64,000 nucleotides of DNA from CAVZLD01 sp963776055 (GTDB taxonomy: Bacteria > Planctomycetota > Planctomycetia > Pirellulales > Pirellulaceae), in NCBI GenBank assembly GCA_963776055.1, contig CAVZLD010000011.1:124001-188000 (forward strand), given 5' to 3'. The position numbers were made by a program, and so were the translations under genes. Shown here piece after piece: positions 36,900 to 46,035 of the stretch (within the stretch, counting starts at the first letter, position 1; the number at the start of each line of letters is the position of its first letter). Under the pieces are notes generated by a model. It was not told where the DNA came from and searched no databases. It saw only the letters and a list, made by a program, of their open reading frames with translations.

Positions 36900-37925
36900 A
36901 TGTTCACCGTTCCATGCAACAAGATCGCGGGAATAGTGGCTGCCATCGCCGCGATAAGCAGTCTGGGGGCACACGGTGTCTGCGGAGATGATGACCAACT
37001 GCGTGCGGACGCGAATGAGCTTTTTGGTGTGGTCGCAGTAGCTCGTGACGCAACGCTTGGTCGCCCGGACGTCGTACTCGGGCGGGCATTGTTTTGGGAC
37101 GAGCGAATCTCGGCGGACGGAAATACATCGTGTGCGAGCTGTCATCGTACCGAGGACTACGGTGCTGATCGGCGAGTGTTTTCGCGCAGAGCTACGGGGG
37201 AATTGACAAAGCGTAACTCCCAAACCGTGTTTAATGCGACGCAGCAGCCGACGCTCCGGTGGACCGGAAACAGAAAGTCAGGAGCAGAACAGGCGGAGAG
37301 ATCGCTCACCGGTTCGATGGGATTGCCGTCGCGTGAAGCTGCCGTTCAACTTCTCACGCAGTTGCAGTACGCGGCTGCATTTCGCCAAGCCTACCCGACC
37401 GACGCAGAACCGGTCTCGACGGCCAACTATGGTCGAGCAATCGCGGCCTACGAAGACACCCTGACGACGCCGGCCGCTTTCGACAAGTTCTTGACCGGTG
37501 ACAGTAACGCCCTGACCGCCCAACAGAAGAAGGGGCTTTCGGCGTTCATCGAGATCGGTTGCGCGGATTGTCACGCTGGTACATTGCTCGGTGGCAACTC
37601 GATGCACAAATTTGGCATCGAGAAAGAGTATTGGACCGTGACAGGTTCCAAGACGGTTGACCTAGGCCGTTTCGAGGACACGCAGCAGGAAGCAGATAAA
37701 TCCGTGTTCCGCGTTCCAATGCTGCGCAACATCGCCAAAACGGGGCCATATTTTCATGACGGGTCAATCGCTGGACTGCCGAAGGCGGTACAAGTCATGG
37801 CAGACGTCCAGCTGGGAAATCGACTTAGTGACGACGAGGCAGCAGCTGTTGTCGAGTTCTTGAAGTCGCTAACCGGCCAAGTGCCGAAGCAATTCTCACC
37901 CCCAGTCCGTTCCAACGATCCGTAG
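36900..37925 (+). CDS. Di-heme cytochrome c peroxidase (MauG/CcpA family)
   Basis: The 341-residue periplasmic protein has a signal peptide (AGIVAAIAAISSLGAHGVCG) and two c-type heme sites, CASCH at residues 78-82 and CADCH at 221-225. ALFWDERISADGNTSCASCH, the NSQTVFNATQQPTLRWTGNR segment, FRVPMLRNIAKTGPYFHDGS and VVEFLKSLTG match bacterial di-heme peroxidases; FHDG is the conserved loop near the second heme. It would reduce peroxide or oxidise a partner with two-electron chemistry. The length is near the family norm. Confidence 0.92.
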   Translation: MFTVPCNKIAGIVAAIAAISSLGAHGVCGDDDQLRADANELFGVVAVARDATLGRPDVVLGRALFWDERISADGNTSCASCHRTEDYGADRRVFSRRATGELTKRNSQTVFNATQQPTLRWTGNRKSGAEQAERSLTGSMGLPSREAAVQLLTQLQYAAAFRQAYPTDAEPVSTANYGRAIAAYEDTLTTPAAFDKFLTGDSNALTAQQKKGLSAFIEIGCADCHAGTLLGGNSMHKFGIEKEYWTVTGSKTVDLGRFEDTQQEADKSVFRVPMLRNIAKTGPYFHDGSIAGLPKAVQVMADVQLGNRLSDDEAAAVVEFLKSLTGQVPKQFSPPVRSNDP

Positions 37926-37997
37926 CCAAGCGAGGCACGCTCAAGACTTTCCAATACAATCATCGCGCTTTCCTCATTCGTTGGAAAGCCATGGCAT

Positions 37998-38351
37998 CTA
38001 CCGTGGTCGCAACATCAAACCGACGATAATGCCGGCGATCAGTCCGCTGCCAAATGCAATCGCCACCGATTCGACTGGTCGCTGCTGCACTGCTGCTTCT
38101 GCCTGTGCGTATCCGTGCTGGACGCTGCCGCACGCTTCCCTGGCCTGGGCACTCGCGCGAGCCTTCATGGCGCTGAGTTTTGCTTCGATCTGCTCGCGAG
38201 CCTCTCCCGTTCTTTCCTGGATAAGTCCGACGATCTGTTGGACATCCCCTTTTACTTTCTGCAAGTCATTGTCCGTGATCTGCCCCCACGCTTCCTGGAT
38301 GTGCCCTTTCAAGTAAGTCCAACTGCCGTCGAGGATTTGCTGATTCGTCAT
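37998..38351 (-). CDS. CsbD-like stress protein with DUF883/glycine-zipper membrane tail
   Basis: The 117-residue protein starts with a CsbD-like motif (QQILDGSWTYLKGHIQEAWG, then DNDLQKVKGDVQQIVGLIQE). A charged amphipathic helix follows, and the C-terminal membrane segment SVAIAFGSGLIAGIIVGLML with a terminal Arg resembles ElaB/YqjD-type DUF883 tails. CsbD proteins are general-stress proteins and DUF883 proteins associate with ribosomes and membrane, so this looks like a combination of the two. It converges with the peroxidase gene; no operon partner is seen. Confidence 0.8.
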   Translation of the reverse strand: MTNQQILDGSWTYLKGHIQEAWGQITDNDLQKVKGDVQQIVGLIQERTGEAREQIEAKLSAMKARASAQAREACGSVQHGYAQAEAAVQQRPVESVAIAFGSGLIAGIIVGLMLRPR

Positions 38352-38836
38352 GACTGGTTACCTTTCTGGTCGCGAAGGCTCCGATGCGTGCTGTGCGGAT
38401 CACACCTCCCCGGGTTCACCGGGGCCGCCACGCATGCTCCCAACGGTCGTCATAGAGCATTAACAACGGGGCGGTCATTCGCACGGTATTTAATTCTACG
38501 CGTCTACCTGTCGCATCATTATGATATGCTTCTACGGTTCCAAAAACCAGAGAATAACAAACCCGATAGTTCGACCTCGATATACTCCTGGTTGGTCCTC
38601 TTCCGTTCTTCCACGAGCCCCCTGTACTCACGCGTTTCCCAAGAGCGTGTGCACCGCAGTCGAGGAATTGCAGACAGGAATTTGTCTCTTTCCAGGCGGC
38701 TCTTTTTCGCCAGCTATTCGGATGCCTGATCGTCACGAATATCAATTTCGAATGTGGCATCTCGGCCCAACGAGATCGTGGGATGCGAGCCCCCTGATTT
38801 CTGCAGGGCGCATATGAATGTGATCTGTGATGCGTT
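38352..38836. other. Intergenic region, no gene recognised
   Basis: These 485 bases separate two leftward genes. The frames here are composed of shadow-like residues with no motif. The promoter of the CsbD-like gene should lie near 38360-38500; none could be named with confidence. Confidence 0.45.
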
Positions 38837-39571
38837 CTAGCAGCGTGTTCCTCGATATACGTAGTCACTCCCGATTCGGCCTTTTGCATTGGGCAGAGGT
38901 ACGGCAATTTCCGCAACATTCCGGAAATGCCGCTTCATCTGCTCCATGAAATCAGGCTCTCTTTGCGCCGACCAGACGGCGAGAACGCCGTTTGGCACGA
39001 GCAGGGTGGACCAGGCTGCCAAAGACGGGTCCGTGTACAGCCGGGCATTCTGGTCGTGCGCCAACCAAGATGGTCCATTGTCGACATCCAAGATAATGGC
39101 AGCGTAGCTGGCGGGCTTTGTCTGATGCAGGACAGAATGAAGGTCATCTTGGATCAGTTGGGCTCGGGGGTCGGACAGGGCCCTGTTGTTCAGTCGGGTG
39201 AAGTACCGGCGATTCCAATCGATAACATGGTCACTGATTTCGACGATATCAACCTTGCTGACAGCGTGCGCGAGTGTTTCTTGCAAGGTGAACCCCATCC
39301 CTAGACCGCCAATCAACACGCGACGATCAGTGGGCACCTGCTGTTCGATTTCCATGAGCGCTTGCTGAGCCAGGACCTGTTCGCCCCAATGCGATTGACT
39401 CGACATCAGAAAAACACCATCGGCGATGATCTCAAATACGTCTTCTCCATCTACCAGCAAGCGGCGTTGGAGTTGAATTTCACCGGTATTCGTAGTGTGT
39501 CGAGCCAAGACGGTAGGTGGCTCCGGAATGAGGTTCGCAACCGTCTCCTGAATCCGGCGTTCCTGCGGCAT
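38837..39571 (-). CDS. Spermidine synthase-like (polyamine aminopropyltransferase fold) protein
   Basis: The 244-residue soluble protein has the Rossmann core of the spermidine synthase family. RRVLIGGLGMGFTLQETLAH is the nucleotide loop, VDIVEISDHVIDWNR the second strand with its acidic residue, DDLHSVLHQTKPASYAAIIL and DVDNGPSWL the catalytic loop region. The N-terminal beta domain is short. True synthases have a conserved GGGDG loop; here it is GGLGM, so aminopropyl transfer is doubtful and a related methyltransferase-like role is possible. I choose the ATG at 39571 over a TTG at 39577. It follows the M14 peptidase gene by 30 bases on the same strand. Confidence 0.78.
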   Translation of the reverse strand: MPQERRIQETVANLIPEPPTVLARHTTNTGEIQLQRRLLVDGEDVFEIIADGVFLMSSQSHWGEQVLAQQALMEIEQQVPTDRRVLIGGLGMGFTLQETLAHAVSKVDIVEISDHVIDWNRRYFTRLNNRALSDPRAQLIQDDLHSVLHQTKPASYAAIILDVDNGPSWLAHDQNARLYTDPSLAAWSTLLVPNGVLAVWSAQREPDFMEQMKRHFRNVAEIAVPLPNAKGRIGSDYVYRGTRC

Positions 39572-39601
39572 GCTCAAGGGATTTCCCCGTTTCTTTCATC
39601 G

Positions 39602-40807
39602 TCACGGCTTGAAGTATTTGCGAAAGACGCCGCTCAGCTGCTCTCCGTATTTTCTCCAATTGGCAGCGGTTGGGAAATCATCCAAGCCGGCGATCCAGTC
39701 GGCGTTCAATTCGTGGATGCACGCAGGAATTCCGTACCGTTGCTGCAGTCCTCCGGCGAAGGTTGGAGAGATCCCGGTCGAACTGCCTTCGGTGAAACAG
39801 GAATGTGCTCGCAATGTTTCTTCAAACCGTTGTAGTTTTGCCAGATAGCCTGCCCATTTTGGATCGTCGGTCTCCGAACGAGCGAAATGCAGTTTGCCCC
39901 AGGCATCGTTATGAAAGTCAATGGCAAGATCGGGACGCTGGCCTCGCTGGATCATCGCTTCGAGCCATTCTTCGAGCGCCGCGTTTTCGGGGACAAGCGT
40001 TGGATCAGCCGGTTGCAGCCAGTCCCGATTGAGGTCTTTCCCATTCATATTGAATCGCGTCCGTCCGCGTGCGACACCGTCCTTGTTGGCCATCGGCATC
40101 ACGTACAGGCAGTAGGCCGCCCGGCACTGCTTCGCCTGCTCGTCATCTTGCAGCAGACGACGAATCAGCCCCTCAACGACCCAATTGCCGCCCGGCTCCC
40201 AGGAATGCGCCCGAGCTCGAATCAGAACGCGATGCGGGGCATCGGTCGATCCCACGCGGATCATTTCCAACGGGCGACCTTCTACGGTGTTGCCGATCGG
40301 GGTGATCGCAACCATCTCGTGTCCGCTGATATCGGCTTCGAGTTTCTCCAAGTCGGAGATGCCGTAGGGCTCCAAGCGAGCTACGTGCAGCGAGGGGCCA
40401 TTCATGTGAACACGCAACATTCTGCGATCCGGCTCAACATATTCCATCTTGACTGCCCGCCACTGCTGGCCATCATCGGAGATGAAGGCGGTCGTCGGTT
40501 CGCGAACTGCCGTACCCAGCTTGCCGTTATAGATGTTGGCAAACGGGCCCAGCAGGATCGTCAGATCCGCTCCCGATTCCGCATCGATTCGAAAGTTCCA
40601 ATGCCCGTTTGCACGATTCGGGGCTTGACGCTCCTGATCGTAAACCAGATGGACATGCACAACGCCCTCCGGATCCACTTCCCACCACAAGGGAGAAGCA
40701 TTCTCGAAGGCTGTATTGATATGGTGGAAAGGATGCTGCGTCGCATCCGCACAGATTCCTTGCGCTGCAGAACAGACCAGCACGACGGTAAGCTGAATTG
40801 CTTTCAT
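39602..40807 (-). CDS. Secreted M14-family zinc carboxypeptidase
   Basis: I start the 401-residue protein at 40807, where a signal peptide begins (MKAIQLTVVLVCSAAQGICA); the longer frame adds only a basic leader. An N-terminal beta domain (NGHWNFRIDAESGADLTILL) precedes the catalytic domain. RARAHSWEPGGNW supplies the HxxE zinc ligands, NKDGVARGRTRFNMNGKDLN contains the substrate-binding R-x-N-x-N-x-D-x-N-like segment, DFHNDAWG the third zinc ligand and IHELNADW the likely catalytic Glu. This order matches cytosolic-type M14 carboxypeptidases with an N-domain. It probably trims peptides or peptidoglycan fragments in the periplasm. Confidence 0.88.
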   Translation of the reverse strand: MKAIQLTVVLVCSAAQGICADATQHPFHHINTAFENASPLWWEVDPEGVVHVHLVYDQERQAPNRANGHWNFRIDAESGADLTILLGPFANIYNGKLGTAVREPTTAFISDDGQQWRAVKMEYVEPDRRMLRVHMNGPSLHVARLEPYGISDLEKLEADISGHEMVAITPIGNTVEGRPLEMIRVGSTDAPHRVLIRARAHSWEPGGNWVVEGLIRRLLQDDEQAKQCRAAYCLYVMPMANKDGVARGRTRFNMNGKDLNRDWLQPADPTLVPENAALEEWLEAMIQRGQRPDLAIDFHNDAWGKLHFARSETDDPKWAGYLAKLQRFEETLRAHSCFTEGSSTGISPTFAGGLQQRYGIPACIHELNADWIAGLDDFPTAANWRKYGEQLSGVFRKYFKP

Positions 40808-40998
40808 AGGTGGACAACCCTTCTCCTGGCATTGGTCGCGATCGTTTCTGGTTGATCGGGCGATATTCTCGCCACCGCAGGATGGATCTTTGCTGCACCA
40901 GATCACTCGTCGCCGCGTACCATACGGTGGATTGCTGCGTGAGAGTGGAAGTCGATCGCGGGAATTGCTGCAGCGTCGCATGGTTCCGGTGCGCGTTT

Positions 40999-42288
40999 CT
41001 ACTTCTGCGCGAGCTGTTTTAGGATCTCACGGCACCGCAACAGGGCTCTGCCATTGTGATATCCTCCTTGCCAGGTGGATGTTCGTGGCGTGTTGTCAAG
41101 GATGGATCCGTCGGCACCGCTGACTGCCCACCAGCTACCCTCCGCGGCGACCTGATGCTGTTCGATAAAGTCGAGAGTTGACAAGAAGGCGCGATAGTAA
41201 CGGGGGTTTCCGGTCAGGGCGTACATCTCCAGCATCGAGACAATCGCCTCGCTTTCAACCCACCATACTTTCTGTTGGTCGTCCGCACTGCTGCCGATCG
41301 GGCCGCTGTTGTAGAAGCCCCCATGCATTGGGTCGTAACCGTGACGCAGACTGTAGTTGACCAGCGACACGGCCCAGCCGCGCAAGGGATCGATCGGCAA
41401 TTCCAAGGCACGGGCCGCGTCGAGGACAAGCCACGCGCACTCCACGTCATGACCATAACTGGCACGCAGGTTCTGCGGTTGCTCAATGCGCGTCCAATCG
41501 CGCATCCAACCATCGATGTTGCATGCGTGCTTTGAATGCCGGACGGTCACGCTGTTGATCGTAATCAACTCGGCCAGTCGACGCTGGATTTTCGGTTGCG
41601 GTGATACCCGCACCAATTCACTGAACGCCTCCAGTAAATGCAAGTGTGTATTGTAGGTCTTTGTGCCAATGGCTCCGACGTACGTCGATTCGTTTGGGTC
41701 GGTGATTGGCGTCCAGTCCGCATAGAAGAATTCCTGATAGCCACCGTGTTGTCGGTCATAGGAATTTGCTTCGAGCACGTCGAAGAGTTCCAGGGCGTCC
41801 CGTAGAGCTTTATCATTTCCGCTGGCACGGTAGTACGCCGCCAAACCGTAGATGACGAATGCATTGTGATAGGCGTGCTTTCGCGGGTCGGTGAGGGCGC
41901 CATCGTCGGACACGCGACTGAAATACCCTCCATGTTGTCGATCGCGAAAGTGAGCCTGGAGAAACGTGTACCCCGAGTTCGCGGCTGCCAGCGCTTCGGC
42001 CTGGTGGATACCGTGTGACGCCAGCACACTGAACAGCCAGAGCTGCCTTGCTTGCAGCGTGAGAAACTTGCCGTGACCCGAAGCGAAATTCCCTTCGACA
42101 TCCAACTGCTCCAGGTATCCGCCATGCTTGGTGTCTACGCAGTGCGGGAGGTAGAAATCGACCACGGAACGCAGGAGCAGCTGGTGGCAGCGCTCTGCCT
42201 GTTTCTCGAGTTCCGCGTTCGTCGGCTGCGCAGCGGACACGCCCGAACTGAACAAGATAACGACTGTATAAGAAGCCAGAGTTCGCAT
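40999..42288 (-). CDS. Secreted AGE-family (N-acylglucosamine 2-epimerase-like) protein
   Basis: The 429-residue protein has a signal peptide (MRTLASYTVVILFSSGVSAA) and an (alpha/alpha)6 barrel. The repeating motifs DTKHGGYLEQLD, DRQHGGYFSRVSDDG, DRQHGGYQEFFYADW and DPMHGGFYNSGPI are typical of the AGE/cellobiose 2-epimerase family. KTYNTHLHLLEAFSELVRVS and SYGHDVECAWLVLDAARAL carry the conserved His residues of the active site. Such enzymes epimerise sugars at C2 or isomerise aldose to ketose; export is unusual but common in planctomycetal members. The neighbouring M14 gene is on the same strand about 190 bases downstream. Confidence 0.87.
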   Translation of the reverse strand: MRTLASYTVVILFSSGVSAAQPTNAELEKQAERCHQLLLRSVVDFYLPHCVDTKHGGYLEQLDVEGNFASGHGKFLTLQARQLWLFSVLASHGIHQAEALAAANSGYTFLQAHFRDRQHGGYFSRVSDDGALTDPRKHAYHNAFVIYGLAAYYRASGNDKALRDALELFDVLEANSYDRQHGGYQEFFYADWTPITDPNESTYVGAIGTKTYNTHLHLLEAFSELVRVSPQPKIQRRLAELITINSVTVRHSKHACNIDGWMRDWTRIEQPQNLRASYGHDVECAWLVLDAARALELPIDPLRGWAVSLVNYSLRHGYDPMHGGFYNSGPIGSSADDQQKVWWVESEAIVSMLEMYALTGNPRYYRAFLSTLDFIEQHQVAAEGSWWAVSGADGSILDNTPRTSTWQGGYHNGRALLRCREILKQLAQK

Positions 42289-42515
42289 GGAAGACTCCGC
42301 TCATTCGAGAGATGGGACCGAAAGCTGGCAAGCAGCTGGCCTTCGAAACAGGACGGCGCCGCCAGTATAATCGAATGGCCGCCTACGGGTCTTGCCATGG
42401 TGGCAGAAAGCACGGCGGCTATCGACGTTCTTTCATTTCCCAACAGCCGACGGGATCGCTACCATGCCGCCCGTTGATGGGCCGCTGTGCCGCGCGATCG
42501 GCTCCGTCCGCTCGT

Positions 42516-43114
42516 CTATTTCAGTCGAATGAGGAGTTCGTTGCGTCGCCATGGGCCGGGTGTCCAGGGAGGATCGTAACCTGCCAACTCAGCATCGCCG
42601 TCGCTGATCAATCCTCTATCGGCCGCCCACTCGCGCAATTGCGCGTCCGCCTGCATCGATCGCGTCCGGATTCAATCGCCCATTGAATCGAATAACGGCG
42701 AATCTTCCGCCTTCACGTCTTCGGATGTGGACGTCATCATCGGCCGGTTCGGGAATGTGTTGCTTCGCCACTTCTTTCGGGATCACAAATCCCATCTGGC
42801 CCTGGGAGTCGTCGGCTTTCAGGCTCCATGAAGACTGGTGTCGTCATCGACACTTTTTGCTGATCATCGTTGGCACCACTAATGTACCGAAATAGTCGCG
42901 TAAAGCTGCCATCGTTGCCTTGCGATTCGAATCGCATCCTGGTTGTTACCATCATCAGGTCCTCATACTCTCGGATTTCGAATGGACCATCCGATTCCAA
43001 TGCGGTGTATGTGGCGGATTCATACGCACCTCTTGCCGTTAGTTTCCAACCGAAGTAGGCAAGAGCGACGATGACGGCGGCAACACCTGCGTAGATCATT
43101 CTCTTTTTCGTCAT
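42516..43114 (-). CDS. SOUL-domain heme-binding-like protein (two frameshifts)
   Basis: A protein of about 200 residues is split in three frames. The first part has a membrane anchor (MIYAGVAAVIVALAYFGWKL) and FEIREYEDLMMVTTRMRFES, the RLFRYISGANDDQQKVSMTT segment, PVFME. After a shift near 42830 it continues with QGQMGFVIPKEVAKQHIPEP and RREGGRFAVIRFNGRLN, and after a second near 42663 with ADAQLREWAADRGLISDGDA, then GYDPPWTPGPWRRNELLIRL and TAG. This is the complete SOUL pattern (MTTPV and PPWTPGPWRRNE-type tail). SOUL proteins bind heme or hydrophobic ligands; here the domain would face the periplasm. Confidence 0.8.
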
Positions 43115-43586
43115 GGTGAAGAAAATTTCGAAGTGGAGTGATCACTTTCAACAATCGAGGACGCCTGCTGGGAACCTTGATCGGGCCCGTACAGGCTAAA
43201 TTCGACTTCTAAGACCGTTGCTCCCTATTTGGCACGGCCAGCCGTATCAATCGCGAATCCGCTTCCAACCAGCATACAACCGCAACTCCGCAAACTACTT
43301 TAACCGCCTCGTTTGAATCGCCCGCGTTTAATAAACTCGCAAGAATGTCTTGACTGAAGTGATGGCACCAACACCCCAAGCGCCACTATGGCATGCCCCG
43401 CGCTATTTTCTGGCTTCGGCACCCTTCGCGAAACTCGGTCAAATTCCAACAACGCGTGCCCTTCAGGTAATATCTGCGAGATTTCCTCTGGTCGATCCAC
43501 GATCCGAGCATAACATGTCTGGGACGTCGGGAAGACTCACGGTGCGAACAACGCACCATCACCACATCGAAAGCTGGAGATCGAGA
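43115..43586. other. Divergent intergenic region
   Basis: About 470 bases lie between the leftward SOUL gene and the rightward fasciclin gene. The frame of the fasciclin gene is open back to 43350 but the added residues are not family-like; GGAGA precedes the ATG at 43587. No other gene or repeat was seen. Confidence 0.45.
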
Positions 43587-44081
43587 ATGAAGAAAGTTAT
43601 GGTAGTTTTGCTAGTCGCACTCAGCGGCCTCGTCATGAACACGCAAGCCTTCGCGGGCTGCGGGACCTGCGACAAGACCATCGTCGAAAACGCGGTCGAG
43701 GGGAAATTCACCACCCTGGTGGCTGCTGCGAAGGCCGCTGGCCTGGTGGATTTGCTGAGCGGAAAAGGACCTTTCACGGTCTTCGCTCCGACCGACAAGG
43801 CCTTCGAGAAGTTGCCGGAAGGCACCGTTGAGAGCCTCCTCAAGCCAGAGAACAAGGAGAAGCTCGTCGCGATCTTGAAGTACCACGTGGTTCCCGGGAA
43901 TGTGATGGCGAAAGATGTCGTCAAGCTAACGTCCGCCAAAACCGCGCAGGGTTCCGAGATCAAAGTCAAAGTGACGGACGGTAAGGTGAGCATTAACGAC
44001 GCGAAGGTTGTTAAGGCTGACGTGGCGTGCAAGAACGGCGTAATTCACGTCATCGACACGGTAATTCTCCCGAAACTCTAA
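43587..44081 (+). CDS. Secreted fasciclin-domain protein
   Basis: The 164-residue protein has a signal peptide (MVVLLVALSGLVMNTQAFAG), a short Cys pair (CGTCDKTIV), then one fasciclin (FAS1) domain. The family boxes are present: KFTTLVAAAKAAGLVDLLSG, then GPFTVFAPTDKAFEKLPEGT (H1 box), YHVVPG and the final NGVIHVIDTVILP (H2 box). FAS1 proteins mediate adhesion or matrix attachment outside the cell. It is Lys- and Glu-rich and has regular codon use, as in well-expressed genes. A strong hairpin follows 23 bases after the stop. Confidence 0.92.
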   Translation: MKKVMVVLLVALSGLVMNTQAFAGCGTCDKTIVENAVEGKFTTLVAAAKAAGLVDLLSGKGPFTVFAPTDKAFEKLPEGTVESLLKPENKEKLVAILKYHVVPGNVMAKDVVKLTSAKTAQGSEIKVKVTDGKVSINDAKVVKADVACKNGVIHVIDTVILPKL

Positions 44082-44103
44082 TCGGGCCTTCGAGTGACCA
44101 TGC

Positions 44104-44133
44104 CAGGACGGCCCCCAGCAGTGGGGCCTCCTG
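44104..44133 (+). terminator. GC-rich hairpin after the fasciclin gene
   Basis: CAGGA-c-GGCCCC pairs with GGGGCC-TCCTG: an 11-base-pair stem with one bulged base and a seven-base loop. It begins 23 bases after the stop codon. There is no T tract, so it is a terminator candidate rather than a classical one. Confidence 0.5.
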
Positions 44134-44172
44134 ACGACCTCCGGTATACGCACGAGCAGAAAACGAGTCACG

Positions 44173-44919
44173 ATGCGATTTGTCGCCGCTGGGGCTCTCG
44201 TCGCTGCTGCGATCATTGGCCTCGTTTTATTCTCCGCCGCACCCGCTAAGAAGGAGCCAGTGTCGCTTCGACCACTGGTCCTGCACCGTGCTGAGCCCTC
44301 CAAGCTGATCAAGCACGCGGTGGAATGGAATTCAGTCATCGATCCCCGGCGTCAGGAAACGGCGTTGGTCGGCCCTCGAATGTACGCGACGGAGCTCAGC
44401 TCAGAGCCGAATGCTCCGACCGCAATTCTCTTCAGTTGGTACGAGTTTCCGCCAGCCGCGGAGGAGCGGCCGGGATTCAAAGTTCGCGTTTCTCGCGATG
44501 CGGGCGATTTGGTCGAGACATTCGCAGTTGGCGACGCTTCTTACTTTGCCTCGCAAACGCAGCGACTTCATGAAGGAACGCCGGCGGAGATTCCCGACGG
44601 ATTAAGCCAGTTTGTGGTCTACGACATTCTGGAAGGAGCAAGCGAGCGGCAAAACGTGATCCTGAGTACTCCTTCGGGACAAACGGCCTACGAGGTGATT
44701 GGCCCGGCCTTCCTGTGTGTTCCGGGGGAGCAGTGGCATCATGACGAGTATTTTGCCGTCTGCGATGCTGCCTCATGCTGGCTCGTCTACGAGACGGAAG
44801 CCACTCCACATGCGAGTTCGATTTCTACGCTGGACCAGTTCGGTTTGAACGAACTCAAGCTCGGCGCCGCAGAATGGTTGTGTGTGCCTGCCACTCTAAT
44901 CGGCGTTTCGAGCGACTAG
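44173..44919 (+). CDS. Exported protein of unknown function with a C-terminal CVP-type repeat (DUF7450-like)
   Basis: The 248-residue protein has an N-terminal hydrophobic helix (VAAGALVAAAIIGLVLFSAA), a signal or anchor. The middle is beta-rich without a recognised motif. The end contains a pair FLCVPGEQWHHDEYF and LDQFGLNELKLGAAEWLCVP, separated by CWLVYETEATPHASSIST. This LCVP...DQFG...LCVP pattern resembles DUF7450 repeats of secreted environmental proteins; this is inference from memory of the pattern. The function is unknown. It follows the fasciclin gene by 91 bases including a hairpin, so it is probably a separate transcript. Confidence 0.62.
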   Translation: MRFVAAGALVAAAIIGLVLFSAAPAKKEPVSLRPLVLHRAEPSKLIKHAVEWNSVIDPRRQETALVGPRMYATELSSEPNAPTAILFSWYEFPPAAEERPGFKVRVSRDAGDLVETFAVGDASYFASQTQRLHEGTPAEIPDGLSQFVVYDILEGASERQNVILSTPSGQTAYEVIGPAFLCVPGEQWHHDEYFAVCDAASCWLVYETEATPHASSISTLDQFGLNELKLGAAEWLCVPATLIGVSSD

Positions 44920-45282
44920 ACGGATCTCCGTTTTGGGAAGACTTGGTTCCCGTTCAGCCGGAACGCTGTCACAAACCATGGCTCAGGGGCTTCGCGACTT
45001 CCTGGCATCTGCAGCTGAAAGATGCTTTCGAACAGGAGACCCTGGTCGTTGCTTGATCTCGGCTTACGCAGAGTCTTGTTTTTCGACCGCTCCAGCGCCT
45101 CGGAGTTTTGAGCAAAAGGCTGCGTAGTCGTTGCTCTTGCATTTGTTTTCGGGATGGTGCCGGTGAATCCGAGGCGTCATTGCCTTCGCACGCGACGGTG
45201 AATGATCCCTCCCGTCTTGGCAAGTCGGGCATGTTTACGGCCACGAACGCATCTCCGATGCGCAATTTCCGTGTGACCGCGG
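44920..45282. other. Convergent intergenic region, no gene seen
   Basis: These 363 bases separate the rightward unknown gene from the leftward STAS gene. Frames are Ser/Arg rich with no motif. No strong hairpin was identified. Confidence 0.45.
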
Positions 45283-45702
45283 CTATGGTGAACGGGCGGA
45301 AAAAAACAACTCCCGTGCCGAAGGAGCCAGGTTACACAGCACCATCCTGCTGCCCTTGATTCGCAGTTTCTGGTTGAATAAGACCAGCTCATCGATGAAG
45401 GCAGCACAAAACGACTTTACGCCAACGAAATCCAACAGCACCTGGCTGTTCCTCGGTAATCTCTCCGAGAGTTGTGAAAAATCTTCACGGAGAACGCTCA
45501 GCGTCTTTTCATCGAATGTCTCTGCCCCTTTGAACTCGACTCGCGTCACACTCGATGTGCGCGAGGCAGCCAGATACTCGAGGCTCCACGACTCTGGGGC
45601 GGTAGATTCCGTCGCATCCGGAGCTGTTGTCTTCATCAGCGCAAGGGTGGCTTCCTCGCGGAATTCGTACATTTCGAAGATTCTATGTCGATACTTTGCC
45701 AT
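45283..45702 (-). CDS. STAS-like (anti-sigma factor antagonist) protein
   Basis: I start the 139-residue protein at 45702, an ATG with GGAG upstream. From about residue 53 the STAS fold is visible: VTRVEFKGAETFDEKTLSVL, the VLLDFVGVKSFCAAFIDELV segment with the usual LD-x-x-x-V-x-x-x-S helix cap, and LRIKGSRMVLCNLAPSAREL. Anti-anti-sigma proteins carry a phosphorylatable Ser in this loop; here the position reads SFC. No anti-sigma kinase gene is adjacent. The first 50 residues are a Thr/Ser/Glu-rich extension. Confidence 0.68.
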   Translation of the reverse strand: MAKYRHRIFEMYEFREEATLALMKTTAPDATESTAPESWSLEYLAASRTSSVTRVEFKGAETFDEKTLSVLREDFSQLSERLPRNSQVLLDFVGVKSFCAAFIDELVLFNQKLRIKGSRMVLCNLAPSARELFFSARSP

Positions 45703-46035
45703 GAATGCGCTCGATCTCCTCTCACGGTTTCTCGCCAGATCAATTGAAAAGCTGCTGGTCAAACTTTCTTGGTGCAGGACACCATCCGCGCTCCTGCTAG
45801 GGCATTCGCGCTATGGCGAATGCGAAGTCGCCTCGTGTAGCGTAACAGGCAACGTGTGATTCCACAGGACCACGGTCACGTCTTTGGGCAGATAACCGTC
45901 CGTTGTACTTGTAAGACAAAGATCGATTTCACAACCTGCTGCGCCATCGACGGACCGAGCTTCCCCCAGGGGCGACACTTTGGATGTTGCGTGTCTGGCC
46001 CCTGGCGGATACCTTTTCGGCCGAAATATCGCATC

